This document shows, one piece after another, positions 36,601-47,499 of a DNA stretch of 64,000 nucleotides (positions are counted from its first letter, which is position 1; each line of letters begins with the position of its first letter). Location of the stretch: positions 172,001-236,000 of the forward strand of contig JAGFBZ010002117.1 of NCBI GenBank assembly GCA_018398805.1, in the 5' to 3' direction. Source of the DNA: Hirundichthys speculiger (Eukaryota > Chordata > Actinopteri > Beloniformes > Exocoetidae). The notes under the pieces are model-generated. The model made no database searches, was not told the DNA's origin, and saw only the letters and a list, made by a program, of their open reading frames with translations. The position numbers were made by a program, and so were the translations under genes.

Positions 36601-39600
36601 TGTGCACTCCTCTGTCTGTCCTCCATTTTCTCTTTTTCTTTCTTCATCCAGCTGGCCTTCATCAGGAAGCCCCCCCCCCCCATGATCCAGGTCCTGATCA
36701 AGGTTTCTTCCTCTTAAAGTGGAGTTTTTAACTATCGGGCTGATAACAGGAAATTATGACGTCATCTCGATAAGTCCGATATCACGACGAATAGCCCCGA
36801 TAACATATATATTTTTGTCAACACAGCAGTGTCTCGTTCCCGCTGAGCCTTGAATGACTGGGAGTTAATGTTATGTTCAAGTGACGTCGGCATAATCAGA
36901 AAAATGATACCTCAATCAGGAAAATCAAGAATACCCCCTCATGCCAGAAAACAACTTGTTAACACAGTCTTAATTTTAGTAGTTGCTGACTTGAATTGAT
37001 ATTTGCAGTATTTTCCCACATGTTACACATAAAAAAAATAGAAAAAATAGAAAAGGCTGAAAGAACGACGAGCAAACGAGGGAATGGAGGAATTTACGTT
37101 ACACCTTGAATGCAGCATTGTGGAACAGTGCACTGAAAAAAAAAACAACAACAATATAGTAGCGATTGTATAGAACTTCGTTAAAGTTTCAGAGAAAGAT
37201 AGTTTGCTGATTATTTGTTACAAATGCTTCAAGCGAAGGAGGGAAAAATAGCACAAGCTTTAATACGTTAAACCTGATCAGCCACCTGAAACACAACCAT
37301 CGCTTCCATGGAGTTCTGAAATCACGCTAACGTGAGCTAACGTGAGCTAACGTGAGAAAGCCAGCAGCAAGTCTCCTCTCCTCTCCGCGCCATCATCTCT
37401 CTCATCTAAAGCTTCCATGAGATAAAAAAAACCCCCAAAAACTACTGAACCTTAATTAATAGAACCACAAGCCAAAATCCTTTAAACATAATTTTCTGTT
37501 ACTATGGAGTTCACTTTTTCAGTTTATTTACACAGACAAGTCTAACTTGTGTCAGTACATTATGACCTGTGCGTTATTTTTATTGTCATTTAGGAATGCA
37601 TTTTTTCAGTTAGTAATTCTGATGCATGTATTTCCATCAGTTCAAGGAGCCTTTATTTTTTATATCAGTCAGTAATGAACCTTATTTAAGTTGATGTGAG
37701 ATATCAAATAGGTTTGTTTGATAGCTTTACAAAAATGTTTGAGAGGCTTGACAATAGTTTTTCATTGGAAAAAATAAATATCTGTTCATTTAAAAAGTCA
37801 AAACTGTTTTTGGTTTTGTTCATAGTATTGATGTAATGATCTTAGGTATATGTGTGTGTTATCAGTTATCGGTATCGGTTTTAAAAAACAGTTATCGTGC
37901 ATCCCTAGTCTAAAGAAAACTTGCATTGTAATAGACGCAGTTCAAAAACAGTTGAATTGAATTTAGAAGAGCAAACTCCTCTTTCTCTTTCATCTGATGG
38001 CTCCTTGGACGCTTGATGAGCTCACTAATGTTTAATAGTTTAACAGTCTGGAAACCACAGTCTTGCAACAAAGATCATAAAATAACGCCATTATGCAACA
38101 ATTAAATTTCACCTGCCAAGTACAACACTCATCATTCTTGAGTAACAACAACCTTCCAGTGCCTTTGATATTAGTGACACATGCAATTAGTGGTGTCTTT
38201 GTGTATATTTTGTGAAGGGTGAGTATTTATCCTCCATTTTTTTGTACCTACATCCTCCTTTTTGCTCTTCTACGTGTTTGTCTCTTGAGCTTTGCACCAT
38301 TAAACATGATGGTTTCCTGTTTTCCATCTGCAGAAGATCAGGGCTGTTTATATTAGTTGGAAACCATTTCAAAGCAGAACACAGCAGGTTTTTTTCTTGC
38401 GTATTGATTGTTTAAAAGCATTCTTGGCTCTTTTGCTGTGCTGTTGCTCAAGAGAGATTTTAAGCCCTTTTGAAGTTTTCAAACCCTTTACAGACAGTGG
38501 CCAGACCTACCGTGCTCCATCAATTACTCTGACATGTTTCCAGAAGTTGGCTGGAGTTCTTGTGTTGACAGTAGACGAACAGAAAGATTCAGTCCTTTAG
38601 AGTTTTTTTGTTTTTTTTTTTTTTTTGACTTTGAGCTTGAACTTGATGACAGCAGAGAAAGATTTTATAGTTTGTTTATATAAAACAAACTTGGATAGGT
38701 TTTCACCCAGAGAGGGCCATCAAAGATCTGGTAAGAGATGCTCGGTCCATCTATAACACATGTGTCAAACACAAGGCCCGTGGGCCAAATGTGGCCCGCC
38801 ACGTCATTTTATGTGGCCCTCGAGAGCTTGTGCATTATTGGCTTAAATTTTTAACCAATATTTTAAGACTTAAAATAAGCTTATGGCGCTTTAAAGCGCA
38901 GATGGACAATAAACTTCATCTCCCATAATGCATTTCGGCATTACCCACAAGATGACAGTATTTAACCATGAGCAAGACATCAAGATGATTTTCAGAACTG
39001 ATGAGCTTAAGAAAAACCTCTACAAACTAACCCCAACATGCCCAAGAAAAGATGATTTGATGCACAAGGAAGACAGTTTCATGAACGATGAGAAAATGAA
39101 TATCAGTATGCTAAATGGACTAAGTATGCTAAATTTAGCCTGCAACAAAAACAAAGAATCGCTTCTGCTTCTAACCTTTACCTGTGCAAGAGCAGGTTTA
39201 CAACCACAAACCCTGAGTTTAATATTCAAGATTCAAGATCTTTATTTGTTACGTACGCAATTATACATTGTACATTGCGCAGTAAAATTTGTTATTGTAC
39301 CCACAGGGCAAACGCTTTCTTTTAAGAAGAAACAGGAGAAAAAAAGAATTAAGTTTAAATAAGTAATAAATAAATAATAAATAAACACACAGTGCTTGAG
39401 ATGAGAAAAACTATGAAGTCCAAATAAAGCAGAGCAGAGTAACTGTTCAATATTATGCTTAATGGGAGTAGTGGTCACAGTTAAGCAGGCGGATGGCCTG
39501 AGGGAAGAAGCTCTTCCTCATCCGCTCAGTCCTGGTTCTCAGGCAGCGGAGACGCCGGCCTGATGGCAGAGGGGGAAAAAAGATAGTGTCCGGGGTGGCT

Positions 39601-42600
39601 GGGCTGGTTGAGGATCTTCAGGGCCCTGGTCCTGCAGCGTTTAGTATAAATGTCCTGCAGGTTTGGGAGGGTGGTTCTGATGGTCCGCTCTGCTGAACGG
39701 ACCACCCTCTTCAGGGCCAAGAAGTCCTGTTTAGTGCAGCTCCCCATCCATGTGGTGATGCTCCCACACAGGATGCTCTCGATAGTGCAGGTGTAAAAGT
39801 TCTTGAGCACCTTGAGGGGGAGCCTGAAGTCCCTCAGTCTTCTGAGGAGGAACAGACGCTGTCTGGCCTTCTTCACCGTTGTGGTGATGTGTTGAGTCCA
39901 GCACAGGTCCTGCGAGATGGTCACCCCAAAGTATTTGAAGGTGTCCACTCTTTCCACCTCAGAACCACAGATGACAAGGGGGAGGGGGTCCCTCTGCTGC
40001 TTCCTGCTGTAGTCCACAATCAGCTCCTTCGTCTTGTTGACGTTCAGCAGGAGGTGGTTCTCCCAGCACCAGTCCTCCAGGTGTGAGACCTCGCTCCTGT
40101 AGGCTGACTCGTTGTCGTGGGAGATCAGACCCACAACAGAGGTGTCATTAGCAATCTTTATGAGGACGGTGGAGTCTGAAGTGGCTACGCAGTCATGTAC
40201 AGTCATGTACACAAGGAGTACAGCAGAGGGCTGAGCACACAGCCCTGAGGGGTTCCGGTGTTGAGGGTGAGGGGGGATGAGGTGTGGTGTCCCAGCCGAA
40301 CCACTTGTGGTCTGCTGGTCAGGAAGCTGTAGACCCACCTGCACAAGGAGGAGTACAGGCCCAGGTCGTACAGCTTGGATACCAGTCTGGAGGGAACTAT
40401 GGTGTTGAATGCTGAGCTGTAATCAACAAACAGTATTCTCACATAGTTCCCCCTACCAGTATCCACGTGGGAAAGGGTCTTATGGAGGAGGAGGGCTACG
40501 GCATTGTCCACAGATCTGTTTGCCCGGTATGCGAACTGTAGAGGGTCCAGGGTGGGGGGCAGGGTGGAGGTGATGATTGAAAGTGAGGGCTATGGGTCTG
40601 TAGTCCTTTGGGCTGCTGGGGTGAGGTGTTTTGGGGACAGGGACTATAATGGACTTTTTGAAACAGGTGGGGATCACACACTGTTTCAGGGAGAGGTTGA
40701 ATATTTCGGTGAACAGAGGGGCCAGCTGATCAGCACAGGCTTTAAGGACACGTCCACTAATGCCGTCTGGTCCTGCTGCTCTCCTGGTGTTCACACGTCT
40801 GAACTCCCTCCTCACATCCCGCTCAGTCACAGAGAGTGTCCCCCCCCTCCCGCTGGGAGTGCAGCAGAGACTCGGTCTCCTGACTCAAACCTGGCGAAGA
40901 AGGTGTTAAGTTCGTCAGCCAGGAGGGGTTCGGCACTCTGCGGGTGTGAGCGGGGTGCTTTGTAGTCCGTGATGGCTCGTAGTCCCTGCCACAGACCCCT
41001 GGAGTCGGACTGTCCCATCCGCTGCTCCAGTCTCTGTCCGTAGCGGCGCTTGGCGTCTCTCACCGCTCTGCGGACAGAGTAGGAGGCGGCCTTAAACCCG
41101 TCCATGTTCCCGCAGGCCAGTCCGGAGTTGAAGGCAGCAGTCCGGGATCGCAGAGCCTCACGGATGAATGAGTCCATCCACGGCTTCTGGTTGGGAAAAG
41201 TCCGGATGATCCTCCTGGGAACAGTGTCATCCACGACTTTCCCGATGAATCCCATGACTGCTTCCGTGAACTCCTCGATGTCTCCGCCGGCGCTGTCATG
41301 GAACATGTCCCAGTCTGCAGAATCGAGCGCACCCTGCAGAGCGGCCTCTGATTGGTCCGTCCACCGCGTCACCTCTCTCACCGCGGGGGGCTCCTGCCTG
41401 AGCCTCTGCCTGTACCTGGGCATGAGCAGGATGGCGCTGTGGTCGGACCTCCTAAAGGGGGGAAGGAGCTTGGCCTTGTATCCCTCCTTGAACGGAGAGT
41501 AACAGTGGTCCAGTGTCCGTGTTCCTCTGGTGGGACAGTCAATATGTTGGGTAAACTCCGGTATCACCGTCCGCAGGTTTGCACTGTTAAAGTCCCCGGC
41601 TACGGTTAGTGCAGCGTGCGTGTCCGCCTGAGGTGGGATATAAACGGCGCTGATGATGACCGAAGTAAACTCACGGGGCAGGTAGTGAGGGCGGCATTTC
41701 AGGGTCAGGAGCTCCAGGTGAGGCGAGCAGGATCGCTTCAGAGAGACCACGTTTCTGCTGTCGCACCAGTTGTTATTGATCATCAGAGACACTATAATAG
41801 ACAATATAATAATTGTTATAATAATAATTATAATAATTGTTAAATATTTGACACTTGAATACATAATAAATACAGAAACCATTATTTAACAAGGTGTAGT
41901 TTAATTTATTTTGATTTATATTGCATTTTGTTACATTCATGCTGTCAATGCAGGTTCCTGAATAAAAAGAACCCAACATTAAGATGAAAGTGAAGTTACA
42001 AACTGTATGGCGTTTTAAACGTGTGTTTTGAGTATGGATTTGAACTGGGGTGAATCAGTCGCACGGTCATGCTTGCATAATCACCTCCTCTGTGCTGGAA
42101 ATCAGAACTTCCTTGTTATCTTTAAATCTGCTGCCAGGATCGATGTTGCGTGACGCTCCATCGGTCTCACCTGAGCGCTATCATTGCATCCTGCAATCAC
42201 TGCTGGATCGATAATGAAGAACGAAACTCAGGTTTGTTTTACAAGCGTCTGGTTCTGTCAGGACAAGTTACGGTCGTCGGACCTGTTGTTGATTACGCCA
42301 CTGACGCCAACCTGCCCGAGATAAGTGTTTAGAGTTCAAAGGTTTCACATCGTGACCTGCTTTAAATTTGGCCCTTTTGTTGTGCCTTTGCTTCAAAGAG
42401 GACTGAAACCAGTTCACTCCAGGGCTTTTTAAAGCATCCGAAGCGCTCAGTGACCGTGGTCGGACCTGCCCTGCAGCGGCAGCTGCTCTTCTAGAAAACT
42501 GTTGGAGTCTTTATGTTGAGTAACGGAAGATATCAGAAGTACAAAACCTAAAACCGAGCCGTGAAATCCCAACCTCTGCAAATCTTTCCCAGCTGGTTCA

Positions 42601-44097
42601 CTTGTGTACACTTTTAAAAATACGTTACATCTAACGGCCACGCTTCTTTTCTCCACAGATGTCTAAATTGGTGTCAGTTTTAAGGACATTTCTGGGAATC
42701 ATCAGGTAAGATTGATTCAGCTGCAGCCAAAAACTAATTCAGACATGTTTGGATGTTTTAAAAGGGAACTGGGACAAACCTTCTCCTGAATTCATGATGG
42801 TTCTCAGGAAGAGCTGCTGAAAAGCAGCTGGGTGGAGGGACCGTGACGGTGATAGTCAGTCTTTAAAATGTCACGACACGGTTTCTGCCAAAGGGTGTTT
42901 TTCATTTTACCAGAGAAGTGATTCAGCCCTGAGCGCAGAGCCGGTCCCTTCAGGTACCCCACCTGAAGCACCTGAACCCTGCTTTAGGCCAATGTTGGCC
43001 TGGAGCAGTCTTCATAGCATGTTAAAGACGGCAGCGAAGCCGGACTGCAGGACCTCTGGTCCTGGTGGTATGGAGCCCCGTTTGGGTCATAATTCAATGA
43101 ATAAATGAGTCTATTATTATGAAATACAGGCATTTATTATTATGAAATACGTATCCATTATTATGATAATGGTTTTGTTTTTAATAAGAATGATTTGTGT
43201 GTCAATCACAGCAGAGAGGGCGGAGCCTTTTATGTGATTGGCTGCTCTTTCATTCAGGCATAAGCAACAGAACAGTGACTCGTCAAATCGGGTCAAAATA
43301 GTATCGCATGATAAATGATCATTTTTGATATTGTCCGCTAACCTGGTCAAGGTTTCCCGTAGCTCAGTCCAAGCTGCCATAGCTACAATCGGACTAGGAG
43401 CGCACCTTGATGACGCCACGGCCCGCTGCTAACGGGACCACATGGCCAAAACTAGTCGATGTCAGAGCGTAGAATGGAGAAGGATCAGCCAATGAGCGTG
43501 CAGGTCAACCACTGGTCCCGCCCACTGGCAAAATGTCATTATTAAGTAAAAACTCATTCTTATGAAAAAGGAAACAATTATGTAAAAACTTATTCTTATG
43601 AAAAAGGAAACAATTATGTAAAAACTCATTCTTAGATTAAAAAAAAGCCATTCTGAAATAAACTATTATGCATTAAACTAAGATTAAATAATAATAAAAA
43701 TATATTTCATAATATAATTAATAGTTTTTTCATAATAATGGCAAATATTTCATAATAATAAAGATGTATTTCATAATAATGGATACATATTTCATAATAA
43801 TAAACGCCTGTATTTCTTAATAATAGACTCATTTATTCATTGAATTATGACCCTAACGGGGCTTCCATATGGTGGGATCCAGGCTTGAGTTGGACAATAA
43901 CAGAGATGCTCCCTGTTGTTGACTTGCAGATCGGTTGGGATTAACGTCACACCCGTGTCTAAACCTCCCCCTGTGCTCCCTCCTCCAGGTCCAGTCACGT
44001 GTGCGGAGAACCAGAGCTGACCTGGGTTCAGTTCTTAGACGGCGCCGCCGACCACAACCTGCAGAAAGCCAGAGAGATGATCCAGCAGGACGGCTAA
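30608..44097 (+). CDS. ccndbp1: Cyclin D1 binding protein 1 (GCIP/DIP1), 11 exons
   Basis: The spliced exons give a continuous 344-residue protein (human about 360). Diagnostic blocks match CCNDBP1 in order: FWDTLNQAVKTVSQEATKL, VYYWLPKSQGVTLRRQV, DNKAALLVVL, YWSEKDRRVIAPC, QLDDLADTSKEISP, VDDLALCLYPPM and KLVSVLRTFLGI. The family is a nuclear helix-loop-helix protein without a basic region; it binds D-type cyclins and represses CDK4-driven Rb/E2F signalling. The acidic stretch in exon 8 (DVLDDEDGGD) corresponds to the acidic region of human GCIP. All exon phases agree and no stop interrupts the frame. The start ATG at 30608 is the first in the CpG-rich leader. Intron 9 is 6.8 kb and full of mobile elements. 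A poly(A) signal follows at 44181. Downstream is a TGM5-like gene, the same neighbour as in mammals. Confidence 0.96.
31303..31362 (+). CDS. ccndbp1: ccndbp1 exon 2
   Basis: Acceptor CTCTGTAG. Encodes DGESNESDGAFNLANFWDTL. Donor GTTGAGT was chosen because it gives LNQAVKTVS at the next junction, matching the family. Confidence 0.88.
   Translation: MENRTSLTVHSTSPTSGTL
31560..32330 (-). mobile_element. Degenerate Tc1/mariner-like relic in ccndbp1 intron 2
   Basis: The minus strand contains an ILWMDET-like segment (complement of TTTCATCCATCCAAAGAAT at about 32093-32111) and other pieces of a heavily decayed transposase. No ends could be placed. Confidence 0.45.
32732..32811 (+). CDS. ccndbp1: ccndbp1 exon 3
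   Basis: Acceptor TTGTCCTCAG. Encodes NQAVKTVSQEATKLSLAF and on to PLPSQQ. Donor GTCAGA. Ends in phase 0. Confidence 0.92.
33015..33096 (+). CDS. ccndbp1: ccndbp1 exon 4
   Basis: Acceptor TTGTTGCAG. Encodes DAEKLSESILKSILTLSTVY then YWLPKSQ. Donor GTAACT. Ends in phase 1. Confidence 0.92.
33408..33504 (+). CDS. ccndbp1: ccndbp1 exon 5
   Basis: Acceptor GCGTTTCAG. Encodes GVTLRRQVRDATVEVLEGV then AQLLEAILSSPLE. Donor GTGCAA. Ends in phase 2. Confidence 0.92.
33714..33787 (+). CDS. ccndbp1: ccndbp1 exon 6
   Basis: Acceptor GTCCTTCAG. Encodes SLTQEQLTSTGGVWSACDQF then AQLPR. Donor GTCAGT. Ends in phase 1. Confidence 0.9.
34515..35094 (+). mobile_element. hAT relic in ccndbp1 intron 6
   Basis: It starts CACATGTGTCAAACACAAGG with a GGCCCGCGGGCC palindrome and ends GAGTCTGACACCCCTG, the well-known TGTCAAACnCAAGGCCCG type of fish hAT end. 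A decayed N-terminal frame (MSKKR*FDAQGRQFHER) resembles hAT proteins related to GTF2IRD2. The target duplication is not clean. Confidence 0.7.
35173..35249 (+). CDS. ccndbp1: ccndbp1 exon 7
   Basis: Acceptor TTTTCCACAG. Encodes DNKAALLVVLSSQTGVVKDA then LEEIQQ. Donor GTAAAC. Ends in phase 0. Confidence 0.94.
35363..35622 (+). CDS. ccndbp1: ccndbp1 exon 8 (largest exon)
   Basis: Acceptor CCCCCGCAG. Encodes ALSEAQDPFSDVLDDEDGGD, then LDTYWSEKDRRVIAPCQGLM, then VAQLDDLADTSKEISP. The exon is much more GC-rich at third positions than its surroundings. The donor GG/GTGCAT is weak, but it is the only one giving ISPGVDDLAL at the junction. Confidence 0.93.
35824..35884 (+). CDS. ccndbp1: ccndbp1 exon 9
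   Basis: Acceptor GTCTCCTCAG. Encodes VDDLALCLYPPMDYSGVESS. Donor GTAAGT. Ends in phase 0. Confidence 0.93.
36735..37908 (+). mobile_element. hAT relic with BED-finger remains in ccndbp1 intron 9
   Basis: The right end TTATCGTGCATCCCTA is a hAT terminus (TAGGGATGCACGATAA reversed). Near 37210-37310 the + strand has CYKCF, then NLISHLKHNHRFHG-like residues, the C-x2-C and H-x4-H pattern of a BED zinc finger. The left end begins near ATCGGGCTGATAACAGG but is eroded. Confidence 0.6.
38757..41960 (+). mobile_element. hAT relic split by a LINE in ccndbp1 intron 9
   Basis: 38757-39225 matches 34515-34930 closely (ATGTGTCAAACACAAGGCCC, TGATTTGATGCACAAGGAAG). 41830-41960 continues the same element (TTAAATATTTGACACTTGAA, TTACATTCATGCTGTCAAT). 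The middle is replaced by the LINE at 39226-41800. The right terminus is lost. Confidence 0.75.
39226..41800 (-). mobile_element. LINE of the jockey/CR1/L2/Rex1 group, 5'-truncated and dead
   Basis: The 5' end breaks within the endonuclease. Endonuclease motifs remain (VAGDFNSANL, RRSDHSAIL). A linker follows, then reverse-transcriptase blocks: GPDGISGRVLKACADQLAPL, SIIVPVPKT, YRPIALT, VRILFVDYSSAFNTIVPS, NTGTPQGCVLSPLLYSL and KYFGVTISQDL. At least three frame changes occur, near 40800, 40500 and 40200. The catalytic F/YADD box reads IAND, so one metal-binding Asp is replaced by Asn. The 3' end shows the complement of TTCAAGATTCAAGATCTTTA at about 39226-39246. Confidence 0.88.
41965..42658 (+). 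other. Rest of ccndbp1 intron 9, nothing recognised
   Basis: No element or exon was found apart from the polypyrimidine tract and acceptor of exon 10. Confidence 0.5.
42659..42705 (+). CDS. ccndbp1: ccndbp1 exon 10
   Basis: Acceptor TTTTCTCCACAG. Encodes MSKLVSVLRTFLGII. Donor GTAAGA. It lies 6.8 kb after exon 9, across an intron packed with mobile elements. Confidence 0.9.
43069..43869. mobile_element. Unclassified MITE, copy 2, full length
   Basis: The ends form a ~60-bp inverted repeat. The left reads TATGGAGCCCCGTTTGGGTC then ATAATTCAATGAATAAATGA. The right is the complement, closing with AACGGGGCTTCCATA. It is flanked by TGGTGG on both sides (43063-43068 and 43870-43875), a possible 6-bp target duplication. 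The interior is enriched in TTATTATGAAATA and CATAATAATG words on both arms. It sits in ccndbp1 intron 10. Confidence 0.75.
43989..44097 (+). CDS. ccndbp1: ccndbp1 exon 11 with stop
   Basis: Acceptor CCTCCTCCAG. Encodes SSHVCGEPELTWVQFLDGAA then DHNLQKAREMIQQDG and TAA at 44095-44097. It starts only about 120 bp after an inserted MITE. Confidence 0.92.
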
Positions 44098-44180
44098 CTC
44101 GGAGCCACGCAAACGAACGAGCGACCGCCTGCAAATGCGTGTCGCGTCAACTCTCCCTCATTTGAAGTCAGATTTATTCA

Positions 44181-44186
44181 AATAAA
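44181..44186 (+). promoter_or_regulatory. ccndbp1: ccndbp1 poly(A) signal
   Basis: AATAAA, 84 bp past the stop codon. A GT-rich stretch (GACTGTTGTTTGCTTGC) follows from about 44270. Confidence 0.7.
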
Positions 44187-44469
44187 GCACATTTGAACCA
44201 AAGTGCTTCACGGGACAAAAGATCTGACAGTTTGAAAAATTCCCACCATGCCTTTGTGTACAATAAAACGTGACTGTTGTTTGCTTGCTCTCAGTGCGTT
44301 CCATCAGTCGGTCCTGACAGCAGCGCCATTGTTCCCAGTATGTTAAATGCAGTACACACCCCAGGAAAGGCAAACAGGAGTCCGTACCACATTCATAACC
44401 AGTGACAGAAAACGTCAACTCATTTTTCAAGGTGTTCAACGTTGCACTGTGGATGTGAAATGTGATATA

Positions 44470-45736
44470 CAGTGATCCCTTATTTTTCACCATTGTGGGG
44501 TCCGTAGTGGAAAATTATAGCCTCATCTGTAATTTTTTCCTACATTGTTACAACATCCTACCAGCACATATATCTGCTCTCCTCTGTGTTTTTATACACA
44601 TTTAATAACCATAATTATCCGGATCAGCGGAAGACAATGGATGGACGGATTATGAATCCGTATTAAGATGCATATGAGGATATAAAGGGTGGATAGAAGA
44701 GGATTGATTAGATAAATATACACTGGAGTTAAAAAAAAAAAAAAGTTGATATTTTATCGTTTTATCTCCTTTTGTCATTCTGTGAAGTACAGTTAATATA
44801 ATTTAAGGTGAAGAAAAAAGTCCTCCAAGTCCTCCAATAACCTAAGCAATATAAATACTGTGCATAGAAAGTATTAAATGTTAGGCATTTGGAGCATTTG
44901 ATTTGTCCCTCAAACGTATATGCATTAAATACTGTCCATACAAAGTATTAAAAATACAAGAAACTAACCTTTTCTCTTCCGTGATAACGGTCAGGCAGCA
45001 GAATATTATGGCCTCCTGAAGTTGCTGCTGTACGCATGCGCAGTCAACTCAGGAAGATATTTCACAACACCGGTGCCCCCCCGCGAAAATCAAAATCCGC
45101 GAACTGGAGCCGGAGCCCCCCGAGCCCAAATAATGTGTTTAAAATATGTTTAAAAACCGCAAAAAAGTAGCGAGGCACTGCAGGTAAACAAGACAAAGGC
45201 TCAACTGTGGTCTTTCTGTTTCCTTCACAGCCTCTGGTCTCTGAACCGTAGTAAACAAACCGCTGCTATTGTGCTATTTTTGGCTCGTAATTAGCGGCTA
45301 ACATGCTAACAACAAAAGAAAAAGTGGTTTTCTCTGCATGGGAACGAGCAACTTTATTCTGTCACTGCAGGAACTTGTAACATCACACAGGTTGTATTGT
45401 TGGGCTCCTGTCGGTTAACAGAGAATGTAAATCTATACACCCTGGGCTGCTGTTGATGCTCACTACACTTTTCATCTAACCCCATTTTCGTTCTGCCGTC
45501 CCACGACACACACACTACATTACCCATAAGGCCACACCATTACCCATAAGGCTACATTCTTAAAGGGGCCAGGCTGGCTCACAACATTTCTTCACTGTGA
45601 GAGAATGCGCACAACATCCTGTGATGTTAATGAGATATATATATAAAAAAAGAGTCAATTATATTATATATTTCTGAAAAATCCGTGAATAACTAAAACC
45701 GTGGAACTAAAAACACGAATTGGCGAGGGATCACTG
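44470..45736. mobile_element. pogo/Tigger-like MITE, copy 1, TA-flanked
   Basis: The left end CAGTGATCCCTTATTTTTC and right end GGCGAGGGATCACTG are inverted, with TA on both sides. CAGTGATCCCTCG termini with TA duplications are typical of Tigger/mariner elements. The interior (CGCGAAAATCAAAATCCGCG, CCGGAGCCCCCCGAGCC) recurs at 63430-64000 and, reversed, at 53440-53745. No transposase frame. Confidence 0.8.
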
Positions 45737-45738
45737 TA

Positions 45739-46460
45739 TGAATAACTGCAGTCCTGCTGCAGAGATGGAAAACCAGTCAGGAGTCGTGCAGAGATGTATT
45801 ATTTCTCTCCCTGGTGCTCTGTTTCTGCTGCTGAGGACGGGTTGACAGGTTGACGGCCTGACGGGTTGACGGGCGTGGACCTTTTCCCGCTGCTTGAGCG
45901 TGAACAGGGTAATTGAATAAAATGACCTCAGCGATCAAAGCGCACAGGCGGTTTCAACACAGGTCTGCATGCTCCGGTGATTCACGCATGACAACAGTGA
46001 AACCACCGAGTTTAATCATGTCAGGCGTCTTTAGTCTGCACCGTGAGGCAACAAGAGGTGATCCAAGGCTTGTACTCATTTCTGGAAACTGATGGCATTA
46101 TGGTCTGCCCATCCCCAACTGTCAGGAGCCCAACATCCTTGTTGTCACCTTTTTTTTTTTTGAAAACTCCAGCGACTTGTGAGCTCGAGTTGAGGAGTGT
46201 TAAAAGGATTCTGTTCAAATGTGACATTTAGAATAGATGTTGGGCGATTTGAGAGATTTTGCAGTAATCCCTTTAATGACACCGATACAGGCAGGGCCGT
46301 GCACAGGCATTTTTGAGGCTGGCGCTCAAGTCGAGAGAAAAGGGTGAAAGTATTTTTCCGTGTTCTTTTATCTGGTGCCATTGACAAGACTAGAAACAAA
46401 GGTCAATTAAAGAGTTGAATACAATCATGAATACAATGCCATGCAGAATATTTTAATCAG
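45739..46460. other. Intergenic, nothing recognised
   Basis: Short direct repeats (GGTTGACGGCCTGACGGGTT near 45840-45875) and a T-run near 46150. No gene. Confidence 0.4.
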
Positions 46461-46640
46461 TAGGGGTGTGAATCTTTCACTCACAAAACGATCCGATTCA
46501 AATCTCGATTCACAGGCTATAATCTGATTTAGGGACGATTCATAAAAAATAGTAAACGATTCGATTAGGTACGATTAGATACAATTCGATTCAGTTCAAT
46601 TCAATAAAAATTGATAATTTAACCCCAACTACTTATTTTG
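46461..46640 (+). mobile_element. hAT left end, truncated
   Basis: TAGGGGTGTGAATCTTTCAC followed by repeated ACGATTCGATT words. This is the left terminus of a hAT family whose ends contain CGATTCGATT. The right half is absent. Confidence 0.5.
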
Positions 46641-46699
46641 CTTTATTACCGCACACATTAAGTTTTAAATACCGGCTTGAGCGGACAGTGTGGTGATTA

Positions 46700-47490
46700 A
46701 TGACTTAATTCAAAGTCAGAAGTTTCCATGCACTCAGATTACTACGCCTTTAAGCGATTTGAGGAAGTCCAGGTGATGATGTCATGGCTTTGGAAGCGTC
46801 TGATAAATGACAACATTAATTTGAGTTAATTGGAGTCACACCTCAAACACCGTTTCCTTGTGTGACATCGTGGGAAAATCAAAAGATATCAGGAAGAGAG
46901 TTGTGGACCTCCACCAGTCTGGTTCATCGTTGGGTCCAGTTTCCAGATCTCTGAAGGTGCCATGTTCATCTGTTCACGAGCAGAACCACCATGGGAACGT
47001 CCACCATCATTGTCCTCAGGAAGGAGACGGTTCTGAGTCCCAGAGATGAACCTGAACCAACCCCAGAACAGAAGCTGAAACAGCTGGTGAAGATGCTGGT
47101 CAGAGAGGGTCATCATCCACAGAGAAACCAGTCCTGGACCAACATGGACTGAAGGACCACTCAGCCAGGAAGAGGACATTACTCCAGAAGAGACAGGACA
47201 GAGACAGATTACAGTTTGGAGATGCTCACAGGGACAAAGAGCTTCATTTCTGGAGACACGTCCTGGTCTGGTGGAACCGAAACTGAACTGTTTGGACACG
47301 AGGACCATCGTTACATCTGGAGGAGAAAGACCTGAGAACACCATCCAGCTGTGAAGCACGGGGGTGGCAGCATCATGATGTGGGGGTGTCTAGCTGCAGG
47401 AGGGACTGGTGGACTTCACTACATTACATAAAAAATATTGAAGCAACATCTCTAGACATCAGCCAGGAAAAGAAAGCTTGGACACTAACA
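46700..47490 (+). mobile_element. Tc1-like transposon relic, frameshifted
   Basis: Reading across frames gives KSKDIRKRVVDLHQSGSSLG (N-terminal helix-turn-helix of Tc1 transposases), later [16 protein letters not shown] residues at about 47356-47390. TTTGGAGATGCTCACAGGGA-type sequence lies between. Many indels; the ends are lost. Confidence 0.75.
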
Positions 47491-47499
47491 GGTCTTCCA

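Noticed and set aside
43345..43400. tRNA or tRNA-derived SINE
   Set aside because: GTAGCTCAGTCC resembles an A box, but no B box (GGTTCGANNCC) follows and no cloverleaf can be drawn. The same stretch is simply part of the MITE.
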